NCBI RefSeq assembly: GCF_030246945.1 | Contig: NZ_CP126742.1 | Coordinates: 124,001 to 188,000, forward strand | DNA from: Microbacterium sp. zg-Y1090 | GTDB taxonomy: Bacteria; Actinomycetota; Actinomycetes; Actinomycetales; Microbacteriaceae | Direction: 5' to 3' | DNA length: 64,000 nt | In this document: positions 1-12,840 of the stretch, in pieces | Layout of the letters: every line of letters starts with the position of its first letter | Numbering within the stretch: position 1 is the first letter of the stretch | Notes under the pieces: generated by a model | What the model saw: only the letters and a program-made list of their open reading frames with translations | Databases searched by the model: none | Told to the model about the DNA's origin: nothing | Made by a program: the position numbers and the translations under genes

Positions 1-199
1 CCAGCGACTCGGCGACGAGGTCGGTGGCGAGACCGCGCCCGCGGAACGCCGGGTCGATCTCGGTGTGGGTGAAGCGCAGACGCCCGTGGCCGTCGGGCTC
101 GAACTCGGCATAGCCCGCCAGTACGTCGGCGACACGGATCTCGTAGCGGTTCTCCTCGTCGTCTCGCGTGACGGACGGCGGTGTTTCGAGCAGGGCCAT
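1..199 (-). CDS. GNAT-family N-acetyltransferase, partial (3' end beyond window)
   Basis: The reverse strand opens with ATG at 199, preceded by a strong AAGGAG ribosome binding site, and reads without a stop to the window edge, so only the first ~66 residues are present. The product begins MALLETPPSV and carries FRGRGLATDLV, the acetyl-CoA pyrophosphate loop (R/Q-x-x-G-x-G/A) of GNAT acetyltransferases. The short N-terminal part before this motif and the E-x-D-P-A-F-R-G context resemble the small one-domain GNAT group (PF14542, YjdJ/NATD1-like), usually ~95-110 residues. The substrate cannot be told. It is divergent from cstA across a 185-bp regulatory gap. Confidence 0.8.
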   Translation of the reverse strand, partial: MALLETPPSVTRDDEENRYEIRVADVLAGYAEFEPDGHGRLRFTHTEIDPAFRGRGLATDLVAESL

Positions 200-267
200 G
201 GTGGCTCCTTCCGGTCGATTCGTCCCAACGTATGCGGCAGGGCCGTTGTTCCGCGAGGGTCGGGGTC

Positions 268-301
268 TGCCGTTCATCGCGCGTCCTGTGCCGTTCGTCG
301 C
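268..301 (+). promoter_or_regulatory. Putative LytTR-regulator operator upstream of cstA
   Basis: Two direct repeats, TGCCGTTCATCGC (268-280) and TGCCGTTCGTCGC (289-301), start exactly 21 bp apart. LytTR response regulators bind pairs of direct repeats (core close to [TA][AC][CA]GTTN[AG][TG]) about two helical turns apart; both copies fit this core except for their first base. The pair lies 42 bp upstream of the likely -10 (343-348), a normal activator position. A LytTR regulator is encoded 4 kb downstream. Confidence 0.6.
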
Positions 302-342
302 ATCCTCGTGGCGCCGCCGACCGCGACAGCGGCGCCGGTTCC

Positions 343-348
343 TACTTT
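343..348 (+). promoter_or_regulatory. Putative -10 element of cstA
   Basis: TACTTT fits the actinobacterial TANNNT -10. Transcription would start near 355, giving a ~30-nt leader with GAAGGAGA at 373-380 before the ATG at 385. No convincing -35 is visible, which fits an activator-dependent promoter. Confidence 0.5.
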
Positions 349-384
349 GGAGGCACGCAATGTCGCGTGCCCGAAGGAGACCCG

Positions 385-2667
<2,283 letters not shown>

Positions 2668-2681
2668 TCGGGGGGTCGGTG

Positions 2682-2915
2682 ATGAGCCGGGCGGATGCCG
2701 CAGCCGCGTCGCACGAGGGACTGTGGTCCCACGTGCGACGGGCCGGCCGCGGCATCCGCTGGTACATCGAGACGCTCATGGGCGACCGTGCCTACGAGAC
2801 CTACGTCGCGCATCACCGCACCGTGCACCCCGGGGAGGCGCCCCTCACGGAGCGGCAGTTCTGGCGCCAGAAGATGGACGACCAGGACCGCAACCCCGGC
2901 GCGCGCTGCTGCTGA
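2682..2915 (+). CDS. YbdD/YjiX-family small protein (DUF466)
   Basis: A 77-residue protein with the YbdD/YjiX signature: a WYIETLMGD segment, an H-HR-V-HPGEAPLT stretch, the ERQFWR motif and a C-terminal RCC. Such proteins are almost always encoded directly after cstA/btsT and are presumed accessory to the transporter. Here it starts 14 nt downstream of the cstA stop. An in-frame GTG at 2679 directly precedes the ATG and could be used instead. It is slightly longer than the E. coli protein (65 residues) owing to an Ala-rich N-terminus. The molecular function of the family is unknown to me. Confidence 0.9.
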   Translation: MSRADAAAASHEGLWSHVRRAGRGIRWYIETLMGDRAYETYVAHHRTVHPGEAPLTERQFWRQKMDDQDRNPGARCC

Positions 2916-2922
2916 GCGCCCC

Positions 2923-2928
2923 TAGGCT
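2923..2928 (+). promoter_or_regulatory. -10 of a leaderless promoter for the histidine kinase
   Basis: TAGGCT is followed by exactly 6 nt and then the ATG at 2935, the spacing expected for a transcript starting at the start codon. It implies that the sensor pair is transcribed independently of cstA. Confidence 0.55.
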
Positions 2929-2934
2929 TCGCTC

Positions 2935-4116
2935 ATGCCGGATGCCGTGGTGATCGCCGGCCTCGTGGGTGTGGCCGTCGGGGCGGCGCTGGCGCTGGGG
3001 CTGGTGTTCGCGCGCCGGGTGGCCCGTGGCACCCGCGACCTGGGCAGCGACGCGGAGCGTGCCGAGCACCGCACCCTGCACCTGGCCGCTCAGGCGGCGG
3101 CGGCGCTGCGCGGTGGCGGGGCGCCTGCGGACCGCGCCCGCGCGGCGAGACACCTGCGCACCCTGCTGGGAGCGGGGGCGGTGGCCATCGTCGGGCCGCA
3201 CGACGACGTCGCCGTCGACGGCGGCGCGGCCGATGCCGACACCGTGGCCCGCCGGGTGGCGGCGCGCGTGCGCGCGACGGGACGCCGTCAGGTGTTTCCC
3301 CGACCGCAGGCCGGCCAGCCGGAGTCGGTGGGGGCCCCGATCATCGTCGACGGTGAGCCGTGGGGCGCGGTCGTGGCGTTCGCCGACCCGGTGCGCGCTC
3401 CCCTCGTGCGTGCCGTCGGCGACGTCGCCGACTGGTGCGCGGCGCAGCTCGCGCTGGGGGAGCTGGAGACGAACCGCACCGCCCTGGCCGAAGCGGAGCT
3501 GCGGGCGCTGCGGGCGCAGATCAGCCCGCACTTCATCTACAACGCCCTCACCGCCATCGCCTCGTTCATCAGCACAGACCCGCCCCGGGCGCGGGAGCTG
3601 GTGCTGGAGTTCGCGGACTTCACGCGGTACTCCTTCCGCCGGCAGGGGGAGTTCACGACGCTCGCCGAGGAGCTCGGCAGCATCCACTCCTACCTCGCCC
3701 TCGAGCGCGCGCGCTTCGGCGAGCGGCTCGCGGTGCGCCTGCGTGTGTCCCCCGAGACGCTGTCGACGGTGATCCCGTTCCTGTCGGTGCAGCCGCTGGT
3801 GGAGAACGCCGTGCGGCACGGTCTCGAACCGGGCGAGCGGGGCGGCATGGTGACGATCGCGTCGGTCGACGACGGGACGCACACCGAGATCACCGTCGAG
3901 GACGACGGGGTCGGCATGTCTCCCGAAGCCGCCGCGGCACTGCTGGCCGGGGAGCCGACGGCGGGGCACGTGGGGCTGCGCAACGTCGACGCGCGGCTGC
4001 GCCAGTTGTACGGTCCGAGGGGCGGCCTCGTGCTGGAGACGAACCACGGCGCCGGCACGCTGGTGCGCCTGCGGGTGCCGAAGTCGCAGCCCCGTCACGA
4101 GACGGGCGTCGCGTGA
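2935..4116 (+). CDS. LytS-type sensor histidine kinase
   Basis: A 393-residue kinase. Residues ~3-25 form one membrane helix; residues ~40-170 resemble a GAF-like sensory domain (VAIVG, APIIVDGEPWGAVVAF); the His_kinase domain (PF06580) carries ISPHFIYNALTAI with the phospho-acceptor His at residue 199; a C-terminal HATPase domain has VENAVRHGL and EDDGVGM. It lacks the multi-helix 5TM-LYT region of LytS and BtsS, so sensing is probably cytosolic or at the single helix. The stop overlaps the start of the LytTR gene (GTGA, 4113-4116), so the two are translationally coupled. By analogy with BtsS and the acetate-symporter-linked kinases of actinobacteria it probably reports on monocarboxylates or carbon status. 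The signal is inferred. Confidence 0.92.
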   Translation: MPDAVVIAGLVGVAVGAALALGLVFARRVARGTRDLGSDAERAEHRTLHLAAQAAAALRGGGAPADRARAARHLRTLLGAGAVAIVGPHDDVAVDGGAADADTVARRVAARVRATGRRQVFPRPQAGQPESVGAPIIVDGEPWGAVVAFADPVRAPLVRAVGDVADWCAAQLALGELETNRTALAEAELRALRAQISPHFIYNALTAIASFISTDPPRARELVLEFADFTRYSFRRQGEFTTLAEELGSIHSYLALERARFGERLAVRLRVSPETLSTVIPFLSVQPLVENAVRHGLEPGERGGMVTIASVDDGTHTEITVEDDGVGMSPEAAAALLAGEPTAGHVGLRNVDARLRQLYGPRGGLVLETNHGAGTLVRLRVPKSQPRHETGVA

Positions 4117-4880
4117 GCGCGGCGCCCGGTGCCGACGACACCGCGCGTCGGCCCGCGCCGGTCATCGACGTGCTCGTGGCCGACGACGAACCGCCCGCCC
4201 TGGCCGAACTCGTGGCGCTGCTGGGCGGCGACGGCCGCATCGGCACCGTGCACGCGGCATCGGGCGGGCCCGAGGTGCTGCGGCTGCTCGAGCGGCACCG
4301 GGTGGCCGCGGCGTTCCTCGACATCCACATGCCCGGCCTGTCGGGGCTCGACCTCGCCCGAGTCTTCGACCGGTACGGCCCTCGGCCGGCGGTCGTCTTC
4401 GTCACCGCCGACGAGGCGCGGGCCGTGGACGCGTTCGACGTGGACGCGCTGGACTACGTGCTCAAGCCGGTGCGGGCGGAGCGCCTGCGGCGGGCGGTCG
4501 ACCGGGCGATCGCGGCAGCCTCGGCGGAGGCGGGGCCGGTCGCCGCCGTCGCCGACGAGACCGTCCCGGTGACCGTGGGGTCGGCGGTGCGGCTGGTGCG
4601 CCGCAGCGAGGTGCGCTGGGTGCACGCGCAGGGCGACTACTCGCGGCTGTGGACCCCGTCCGGCGGGCATCTCGTGCGCATCCCCATCTCCGAGCTCGAG
4701 GAGCGGTGGGCTGCGGCCGGCTTCATCCGCGTGCACCGCTCCTACCTCGTGCACCGCGACGCGGTGGTGGAGGTGCGGCTGTCAGGCGCGGCGCCCACCG
4801 TCGTGCTGGCGGAGATCGAGCTGCCCGTCAGCCGCCGCCTCGCCCCGGTCGTGCGCGAGCGTCTGGTGCGGCCCGCCTGA
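4113..4880 (+). CDS. LytTR-family response regulator
   Basis: A 255-residue two-domain regulator. The receiver (residues ~20-135) has the acidic DDE triplet, the phospho-acceptor Asp at residue 70 in LDIHMPGLSG, and the LKPVRAERL lysine motif. The C-terminal LytTR DNA-binding domain (residues ~150-250) contains VRWVHAQGDYSRL and FIRVHRSYLVH. Start is GTG at 4113, overlapping the kinase stop by 4 nt. LytTR proteins bind paired direct repeats; such a pair lies upstream of cstA at 268-301, so this protein is the likely activator of cstA. It may also act on the downstream symporter operon, though I did not find a clear site there. Confidence 0.95.
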   Translation: MSAAPGADDTARRPAPVIDVLVADDEPPALAELVALLGGDGRIGTVHAASGGPEVLRLLERHRVAAAFLDIHMPGLSGLDLARVFDRYGPRPAVVFVTADEARAVDAFDVDALDYVLKPVRAERLRRAVDRAIAAASAEAGPVAAVADETVPVTVGSAVRLVRRSEVRWVHAQGDYSRLWTPSGGHLVRIPISELEERWAAAGFIRVHRSYLVHRDAVVEVRLSGAAPTVVLAEIELPVSRRLAPVVRERLVRPA

Positions 4881-4898
4881 GGGCGTGGGCGGCAGCGG

Positions 4899-4904
4899 TA
4901 GCGT
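4899..4904 (+). promoter_or_regulatory. -10 of a leaderless promoter for the DUF485/symporter operon
   Basis: TAGCGT is followed by 6 nt and ATG at 4911. It could allow the symporter pair to be transcribed separately from the two-component genes. Confidence 0.5.
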
Positions 4905-4910
4905 CGGGGC

Positions 4911-5321
4911 ATGGATGCCGGGAGCGGGGGCGGGCCGCCCGAGCGGGTGCGCGTGACGGCGCCGGCGGCGCCCGCCGTGGCATCCGTCACCCGGGGTATC
5001 GCCGCGTCCGGCGCTCCGGTGCGTGAGGCCGGCACGGTCTATGTGCGCTCGCTCGTCCGTGTGCAGCTGCGCCTGGCCCTCGGATGCCTGCTGGCGTTCC
5101 TCCTCGTGGCCGGAGCGTTCACGGTGGCGATCTTCGTCGTCGCCGGCCTCGACGAGCCGGTCGTCGCGGGGGTGCCGCTGTCGTGGTTGATGCACGCGTA
5201 CGGCTACTACCCGATCATCCTCGCCTTCGCCGTGGTCTTCGCCCGCGCGGCCGGACGCAACGAGCGACGGTACCGCGCACTGGCGGAGCCGGAGCCCGCG
5301 GAAGGGACGGCGCCGGCGTGA
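4911..5321 (+). CDS. DUF485-like small membrane protein, symporter partner
   Basis: A 136-residue protein with a disordered, Ala/Pro-rich N-terminus (~40 residues), a conserved pre-helix region (VYVRSLVRVQLRLA), two membrane helices (~residues 52-76 and ~95-112) and a short charged tail. Size, topology and position match DUF485 (YjcH-like) proteins, which are encoded immediately upstream of acetate permease ActP/MctC-type symporters. Its stop overlaps the GTG of the symporter by 4 nt. The two probably form a functional pair; the biochemical role of DUF485 is not established. The N-terminal extension is longer than in E. coli YjcH (~100 residues). Confidence 0.8.
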   Translation: MDAGSGGGPPERVRVTAPAAPAVASVTRGIAASGAPVREAGTVYVRSLVRVQLRLALGCLLAFLLVAGAFTVAIFVVAGLDEPVVAGVPLSWLMHAYGYYPIILAFAVVFARAAGRNERRYRALAEPEPAEGTAPA

Positions 5322-6805
5322 GCCCGCTGCTCGATCTCACCGCCATCGCCCTGCTCGTGGCGGCGACGGCCGTGCTGGGGTTCGCGGGGCTGCGCATCAG
5401 CCGCACCACCGGTGACTTCTTCGTCGCCTCCCGCAGCGTGCGCCCGGTCTGGAACGCGTCGGCCATCAGCGGTGAGTATCTCTCGGCGGGCACGTTCCTC
5501 GGCCTGGCCGGACTCGTGCTGCTGTCGGGGTCCGACGGCTTCTGGTTCCCGATCGGATACGCCGCCGGATACCTCCTCGTGCTGCTGTTCGTCGCCGCAC
5601 CGCTGCGCCGCAGCGGCGCGTACACGATCCCCGACTTCGTCGAGGCGCGACTGGAGTCGCGCATCGCACGTCGCGTCACGAGCGCGATCGTGCTGATCAC
5701 CGGATGGCTCTACATCGTGCCGCAGCTTCACGGCGCCGCCATCGCCCTCGGCGTCGTGGCCGATGTGCCCGGGTGGGTGGGGTCGGTGGTGGTGGCGGTG
5801 CTGATCGCCGGCATCGTCGCGGCGGGCGGCATGCGCGCCGTGACGGCCGTGCAGGCCATGCAGTACTGGCTCAAGCTCACCGCGCTGGCGCTGCCGGCGG
5901 TGCTGCTGCTGATCGCCCTGTCCGACGGCGAGCCCGCGTTCGACCCCGCCGCCGTCTTCCCCGCGGAGGCGGGACCGGCCGGGGCGGACGTGTACCGCAC
6001 GGCGTCGCTGCTGCTGGCGCTGCTGCTGGGGACCATCGGCCTGCCGCACGTGCTCGTGCGGTTCTACACGAGCCCAGACGGCGTCGCGGCCCGCCGCACG
6101 ACGGTGCTCGTCATCGGGATGGTGGGGGTGTTCTACGCGGTGTCGAGCACGATGGGCCTCATCGGCCGGGTGGTCGCACCCGACCTGGCGCACCCGGGCA
6201 TGGCCGACACGGTCGTGCTGGCCCTGCCCTCGCGGGTGTTCCCCGGGCTGCTGGGCGAGCTGCTCACCGCGCTGATCGTGGCGGGCGCGTTCGCGGCGTT
6301 CCTCGCCACCTCGTCGGGCCTGGTGGTGTCACTGGCGGGCGTCATCAGCCAGGACGTCTTCTCGGGCTCGGTGCGGTCTTTCCGCCTCTCGGCGGTGCTG
6401 TGCACGATCGTGCCGCTGGCCGTCGCGCTGCTGACCGTCCCGTCGGGCCTCGTCTCCAGCGTCGGCACGGTGTTCGTCTTCGCCGCATCGGCGCTCACCC
6501 CGGTGCTGCTGCTGGGGGTGTGGTGGCGCGGCCTGACCGCCCGCGGCGCGACGGCGGGGATGGTGTGCGGTGCGGTGTTCTGCGGCGGCGCGCTGCTCGC
6601 TTCGGGGCTCGCCCCCGTCGAGGGGTGGACCGCCGGCCCCGTCGTGCGCGCCCTGCTCGACCAGCCGGCGGCGTGGACCATTCCGCTGTCGACCCTCGTC
6701 GTCGTCGCCGGCTCGCTCGCCGACCGTCGCCGTCGGCCCGGTCGCACCGAGCGGTATCTCGCGCGCCTGCACCAGCCCGAGCGCCGGGCGGACGCGGCCG
6801 GTTGA
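5318..6805 (+). CDS. Sodium:solute symporter (SSS family), acetate/monocarboxylate permease-like
   Basis: A 495-residue membrane protein with ~13 helices and the SSS family hallmarks: DFFVASRSV after helix 1, the SGEYLSAGTFLGLAG substrate/Na+ site region in helix 2, and GLPHVLVRFYT in the middle. These features are closest to the ActP (acetate/glycolate) and MctC (pyruvate, acetate, propionate) branch. Start is GTG at 5318, overlapping the DUF485 stop. With CstA at the other end of the island the cell has two unrelated monocarboxylate importers flanking one sensor pair. Acetate or pyruvate as the substrate is inference from branch and neighbours. Confidence 0.88.
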   Translation: MSPLLDLTAIALLVAATAVLGFAGLRISRTTGDFFVASRSVRPVWNASAISGEYLSAGTFLGLAGLVLLSGSDGFWFPIGYAAGYLLVLLFVAAPLRRSGAYTIPDFVEARLESRIARRVTSAIVLITGWLYIVPQLHGAAIALGVVADVPGWVGSVVVAVLIAGIVAAGGMRAVTAVQAMQYWLKLTALALPAVLLLIALSDGEPAFDPAAVFPAEAGPAGADVYRTASLLLALLLGTIGLPHVLVRFYTSPDGVAARRTTVLVIGMVGVFYAVSSTMGLIGRVVAPDLAHPGMADTVVLALPSRVFPGLLGELLTALIVAGAFAAFLATSSGLVVSLAGVISQDVFSGSVRSFRLSAVLCTIVPLAVALLTVPSGLVSSVGTVFVFAASALTPVLLLGVWWRGLTARGATAGMVCGAVFCGGALLASGLAPVEGWTAGPVVRALLDQPAAWTIPLSTLVVVAGSLADRRRRPGRTERYLARLHQPERRADAAG

Positions 6806-6885
6806 GTGCGTCAAGCCCGCGGGTCCGCGGGCGCCGCGGGGCGGCGATGGCCGCGCGCACAGCCGCGTCGGGCAGACTCGACAGG

Positions 6886-9408
6886 GTGACCCTTCTCGAC
6901 GCCGTCCGTGCCGCCCCCGAACCCGACGGCGTGTACGACGCCTTCGTCGGCTGGGCCGCCGAGCGCGGCTTCGCCCTGTACCCGGCGCAGGACGAGGCGG
7001 TGATGGAGCTCGTCTCCGGTGCCAACGTCGTGCTGTCCACGCCCACGGGAACCGGCAAGTCGCTCGTCGCGATCGCGGCGCACGCGGCATCCCTCGCCCA
7101 GGGTGGGCGCACCTATTACACCGCACCGATCAAGGCGCTCGTCAGCGAGAAGTTCTTCGCCCTGGTCGACATCTTCGGCGCCGAGAACGTCGGCATGGTC
7201 ACCGGTGATTCCTCGGTGAACCCCGAGGCGCCCATCGTCTGCTGCACCGCCGAGATCCTCGCGAACATCGCGCTGCGTCAGGGGGCGGATGCCGAGGTCG
7301 ACCAGGTCGTGATGGACGAATTCCATTACTACGGCGACGTCGAGCGCGGCTGGGCATGGCAGGTGCCCCTGCTGCTGCTGCCCCGCGCGCAGTTCCTGCT
7401 CATGTCGGCGACCCTCGGCGACGTCACCGGCATCGCCGACGACCTCACCCGCCGCACGGGGCGGCCGACCGCCATGGTCACCGGCGTCGAGCGGCCGGTG
7501 CCGCTGCATTTCTCCTACGAGCGGCGCCCCGTGCACGAGGTGGTCGCGTCGCTGCTGGATGAGAAGGAGCGGCCGGTGTACATCGTGCACTTCTCGCAGG
7601 CGGCGGCGCTCGAGCGCGCGCAGGCCCTGGCCAGCGGCAAGGTCGCCACACGCGAGCAGCGGGATGCCATCGGCGAAGCCATCGGCGGCTTCCGCTTCAA
7701 CACCGCGTTCGGCAAGACCCTCTCGCGCCTGGTGCGCGCCGGCATCGGAGTGCACCACGCCGGCATGCTGCCCCGCTACCGGCGTCTGGTCGAGACGCTC
7801 GCCCAGCGCGGACTGCTGCAGGTGATCTGCGGCACCGACACCCTGGGGGTGGGCATCAACGTCCCCATCCGCACCGTGGTCATCACGGCGCTGTCGAAGT
7901 ACGACGGCACCAAGATGCGCCAGCTCTCCGCGCGCGAGTTCCATCAGGTGGCCGGGCGCGCGGGCCGCGCCGGCTACGACCCGTACGGCAACGTCGTGGT
8001 GATGGCGCCGGAGTGGGAGATCGAGAATGAGGCGGCCCTGCGACGCGCCGGCGACGACGCCGCCAAGCGCAAGAAGATCGTGCGCAAGAAGGCGCCCACC
8101 GGGGCGGTCAACTGGGGCCTCGGGTCGTACGAGAGACTCATCCAGGCCCAGCCCGAGCCGCTCGTGCCGCACCTGCAGCTGACGGCGGCGATGCTCATCA
8201 ACGTCATCGGCCGCGGCGGCGACGTCTTCGGCAACGTGCGCTCCCTGGTGTTCGACAACCACGAGCCGCGATGGCGGCAGTACGAGCTCGCACGGCGGGC
8301 GCTGGCGATCTTCCGCACGCTCGTGGCCGCGGGGATCGTGGAGTCCGCGGCTGACGGCATCCGCCTCACGGTCGACCTGCAGCCGAACTTCGCGCTCAAC
8401 CAGCCGCTGTCGCCCTTCGCGCTCGCCGCCATCGAGCTGCTCGACCGCGACGTCGAACTGGGGCGGGGGGCGGATGCCGCGGCGGGCTCCGTCGGTACCG
8501 GGCACTACGCTCTCGACGTCGTGAGCGTCATCGAGGCGACGCTCGACGACCCGCGCGCGATCCTGAACCAGCAGGAGTACAAGGCGCGGGGCGAGGCCGT
8601 CGCGGCGATGAAGCGCGACGGCATCGAGTACGAGGAGCGCATGGAGCTTCTCGAGGAGATCACGTACCCGAAGCCGCTCGCCGAGCTGCTCGCCCAGTCG
8701 TTCGAGGTGTTCGCGTCGAGCCAGCCGTGGGTGCGCGACTTCCATCTGTCGCCGAAGTCGATCGTGCGCGACATGTACGAGCGCGCGCTGTCGTTCGGCG
8801 AGTTCGTGGCGCTGTACCAGCTCGGCCGCAGCGAAGGGCTCGTGCTGCGCTACCTCAGCGACGCGTTCCGCGCCATCCGGCAGACGGTTCCCGCCGAGGC
8901 GCGCACCGACGACCTGCTCGACGTCATCGAGTGGCTCGGGGAGCTCGTGCGGCAGGTGGACTCGAGCCTCGTCGACGAGTGGGAGGCGCTGACCCACCCG
9001 TCCGACGACCCCGACGCGCCGGTCGTTCCGCCCGCACCGCCGTCGGTGCTGACCAACCGCCGGGCGTTCACGGTGCTGGTGCGCAATGAGATGTTCCGCC
9101 GCGTGCGGCTGGCGGCGCTGCAGGACGACGAGGCGCTCGAGGCGCTCGACCCCGACGTCGGATGGCCCGACCGGCTCGACGCGTACTACGACGAGCACGA
9201 GGAGATCCTGGTGGGGGGACCCGCTCGGTCGCCCGCGCTGTGCGTCGTGGACGAGTCGGATGCCGCCGAAGGGCTCTGGCGGGTGGACCAGATCATCGAC
9301 GATCCCGCCGGCGACCACGATTGGCGCATCCGGGGCGAGGTCGACCTTGCGGCATCCGCCGAAGAGGGCGCCGCCGTCGTACGCGTGACCGAGGTCGTGC
9401 GCCTGTAG
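6886..9408 (+). CDS. DEAD/DEAH-box helicase with DUF3516 C-terminus (Ski2/HelY-like)
   Basis: An 840-residue superfamily 2 helicase. Visible motifs are TPTGTGKSLVA (Walker A), VVMDEFHYYGD (motif II, DEFH variant), LMSATLGD (motif III) and HQVAGRAGRAGYD (motif VI). The C-terminal half, rich in Glu/Arg and including FEVFASSQPWVRDFHLSPKS, corresponds to DUF3516, found in actinobacterial helicases related to Ski2/Mtr4 RNA helicases. I place the start at GTG 6886, because CAGACT (6873-6878) lies 7 nt upstream as a leaderless -10; ATG 6847 is an in-frame alternative adding 13 residues. Probably RNA processing or turnover; the direct substrate is unknown. It stands alone, unlinked in function to its neighbours. 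Confidence 0.92.
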   Translation: MTLLDAVRAAPEPDGVYDAFVGWAAERGFALYPAQDEAVMELVSGANVVLSTPTGTGKSLVAIAAHAASLAQGGRTYYTAPIKALVSEKFFALVDIFGAENVGMVTGDSSVNPEAPIVCCTAEILANIALRQGADAEVDQVVMDEFHYYGDVERGWAWQVPLLLLPRAQFLLMSATLGDVTGIADDLTRRTGRPTAMVTGVERPVPLHFSYERRPVHEVVASLLDEKERPVYIVHFSQAAALERAQALASGKVATREQRDAIGEAIGGFRFNTAFGKTLSRLVRAGIGVHHAGMLPRYRRLVETLAQRGLLQVICGTDTLGVGINVPIRTVVITALSKYDGTKMRQLSAREFHQVAGRAGRAGYDPYGNVVVMAPEWEIENEAALRRAGDDAAKRKKIVRKKAPTGAVNWGLGSYERLIQAQPEPLVPHLQLTAAMLINVIGRGGDVFGNVRSLVFDNHEPRWRQYELARRALAIFRTLVAAGIVESAADGIRLTVDLQPNFALNQPLSPFALAAIELLDRDVELGRGADAAAGSVGTGHYALDVVSVIEATLDDPRAILNQQEYKARGEAVAAMKRDGIEYEERMELLEEITYPKPLAELLAQSFEVFASSQPWVRDFHLSPKSIVRDMYERALSFGEFVALYQLGRSEGLVLRYLSDAFRAIRQTVPAEARTDDLLDVIEWLGELVRQVDSSLVDEWEALTHPSDDPDAPVVPPAPPSVLTNRRAFTVLVRNEMFRRVRLAALQDDEALEALDPDVGWPDRLDAYYDEHEEILVGGPARSPALCVVDESDAAEGLWRVDQIIDDPAGDHDWRIRGEVDLAASAEEGAAVVRVTEVVRL

Positions 9409-9449
9409 CGGGTGCGCGTCCGGACGGTGCGGACGGCGCCCGCCGCGGG

Positions 9450-9455
9450 CACAAT
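9450..9455 (+). promoter_or_regulatory. -10 of a leaderless promoter for the DUF1697 gene
   Basis: CACAAT (near TANNNT) is followed by 6 nt and the GTG at 9462. Confidence 0.4.
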
Positions 9456-9461
9456 GGCACG

Positions 9462-9998
9462 GTGACGACCTACCTGGCGTTCCTGCGGGCGATCAACCTG
9501 GGGGCGAAGCGGGTCTTCCCGAAGGACGACATCCGCCGCGTCGTCGACGAGGCCGGCTTCGCCGACGTCGCGACGCACATCAACACCGGCAACGTGCGGT
9601 TCACGACGTCGATGCGCTCCCGGGCGCGCATCGAAGACGTGCTCGAGCGGGCGTTCGCCGCCGACCGCGGCTTCGACGTGCCCACGATCGTGTTCTCCCG
9701 CGAGGAGTTCGCCGAGGTCGCCGCCGCTGCCCGCGAGCTCACGGCATCCCACCCCGGCCTGGCGCGCCACTACGTCTACCTCATGAAGCAGCCGCCGTCG
9801 GACGATGCGGTCGCGGCGGTGACGCAGACCGCGTCGCCGCTCGGTGAGATGGTGGTGCGGGGCCGCGCCGCGCATGCGCTGCTGCGCCCGGGCTACGAGG
9901 ACGGCCGGGTCGATCCGCTGGGCGCCGCGAAGCTGCTGGGGGTCGCCACCAACCGCAACGCCAACGTCATCGCCGCCATCGCAGAGCGGTGGTGCTGA
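9462..9998 (+). CDS. DUF1697 family protein
   Basis: A 178-residue protein matching the usual DUF1697 length (~180). It begins with the family pattern YLAFLRAINLG, followed by a positively charged segment, and has the NTGNVRF strand typical of the family (usually QSGNVVF). The central region has the VPTIVFSREEF strand. Structures of the family show an alpha/beta fold, but no activity has been established. Start is GTG 9462, positioned 6 nt after a CACAAT -10 with no leader. The gene is flanked by unrelated genes and looks monocistronic. Confidence 0.88.
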   Translation: MTTYLAFLRAINLGAKRVFPKDDIRRVVDEAGFADVATHINTGNVRFTTSMRSRARIEDVLERAFAADRGFDVPTIVFSREEFAEVAAAARELTASHPGLARHYVYLMKQPPSDDAVAAVTQTASPLGEMVVRGRAAHALLRPGYEDGRVDPLGAAKLLGVATNRNANVIAAIAERWC

Positions 9999-10087
9999 GC
10001 GCTCGAGCACGGGCGGGGAGTCATCCGCACGTCGTGGCTTTCCGGCGGATCGCGGCGTAGCCTGTCGCCACCGACGGAGGGGGAGCG

Positions 10088-10723
10088 ATGGCCCTGTGGA
10101 GACCGCGACGACAACGCGACTCCTCTGGCGCGGTGACGGACGAGGAGCGCATGGCGCGCTACGTGTACCTGCTCAGCACGCTGCCGCCCACGGTCATCGA
10201 GCGTGCGCACGAGGCGGCGTTCGGCCGGCTGTCGCTCGAGCGTCGCAAGGAGATGTTCGAGCGCCTGCGGCCGTTCATGTCGGCGCGGGAGCGCGTGCGC
10301 GCGCCGCAGCCGGCACTGCTGGCGAGCGTGCTGCAGAGATTGATAGTGGGTGCGGGGGGCGCGGCAACGGGAGCGAGGGCGATCACCGGGGTCGGCGACG
10401 ATCGGGGCGGCACCGACGCCGCGGGCAGGCGAGAGCGTGCCGGAGTCTGGCCGTTCGACGACCCGCTGCTGGTGGCGCTCGTGGCCGGGCACTTCCTCAC
10501 CTCGGCGACGATCGTGTCGTATTTCTCCGTGGGCGCCGGGTCGCTGTCGCTCGCGGGAGAGCCGGCGTGGGTCGGCGAGATCGCGGGGGTGCCCGCCGAC
10601 GGCGGGGCGGTCGGGGGCGGCTTCGACGGTGGGGCGGGGTCCGGTGACGGCGCGTTCGGCGGGTTCGACGGCGGCGGGTTCGGGGGCGGGTTCGACGGCG
10701 GCGGGGGCGGCTTCGGGGGATGA
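10088..10723 (+). CDS. Conserved hypothetical protein with Gly-rich C-terminal tail
   Basis: A 211-residue protein of unknown function. ATG 10088 follows a strong GGAGGGGGAG site. Residues ~17-65 are helical and charged (RYVYLLSTLPPTVIERAHE, then LSLERRKEMFERLRPFM), a pattern I recognise from actinobacterial conserved proteins without assigned function. Residues ~115-140 (DPLLVALVAGHFLTSATIVSYF) are hydrophobic enough for one membrane helix. The last ~55 residues are Gly/Phe/Asp repeats of the type GGFDGGGFGGGFDGGGGG. The tail may be a low-complexity segment exposed in or outside the membrane. No neighbour hints at a role; the gene lies 39 nt upstream of recQ, which has its own promoter. Confidence 0.8.
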   Translation: MALWRPRRQRDSSGAVTDEERMARYVYLLSTLPPTVIERAHEAAFGRLSLERRKEMFERLRPFMSARERVRAPQPALLASVLQRLIVGAGGAATGARAITGVGDDRGGTDAAGRRERAGVWPFDDPLLVALVAGHFLTSATIVSYFSVGAGSLSLAGEPAWVGEIAGVPADGGAVGGGFDGGAGSGDGAFGGFDGGGFGGGFDGGGGGFGG

Positions 10724-10750
10724 CCTCAGCCCGGTGTCAGCGGGCCTGGG

Positions 10751-10756
10751 TAGGGT
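10751..10756 (+). promoter_or_regulatory. -10 of a leaderless promoter for recQ
   Basis: TAGGGT, then 6 nt, then GTG at 10763. No ribosome binding site is visible. Confidence 0.6.
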
Positions 10757-10762
10757 GTTCGG

Positions 10763-12796
<2,034 letters not shown>

Positions 12797-12840
12797 GCGC
12801 TCGCGCTCGGGCATCCGTGCTCGCGACGCCCGATCGGTGA

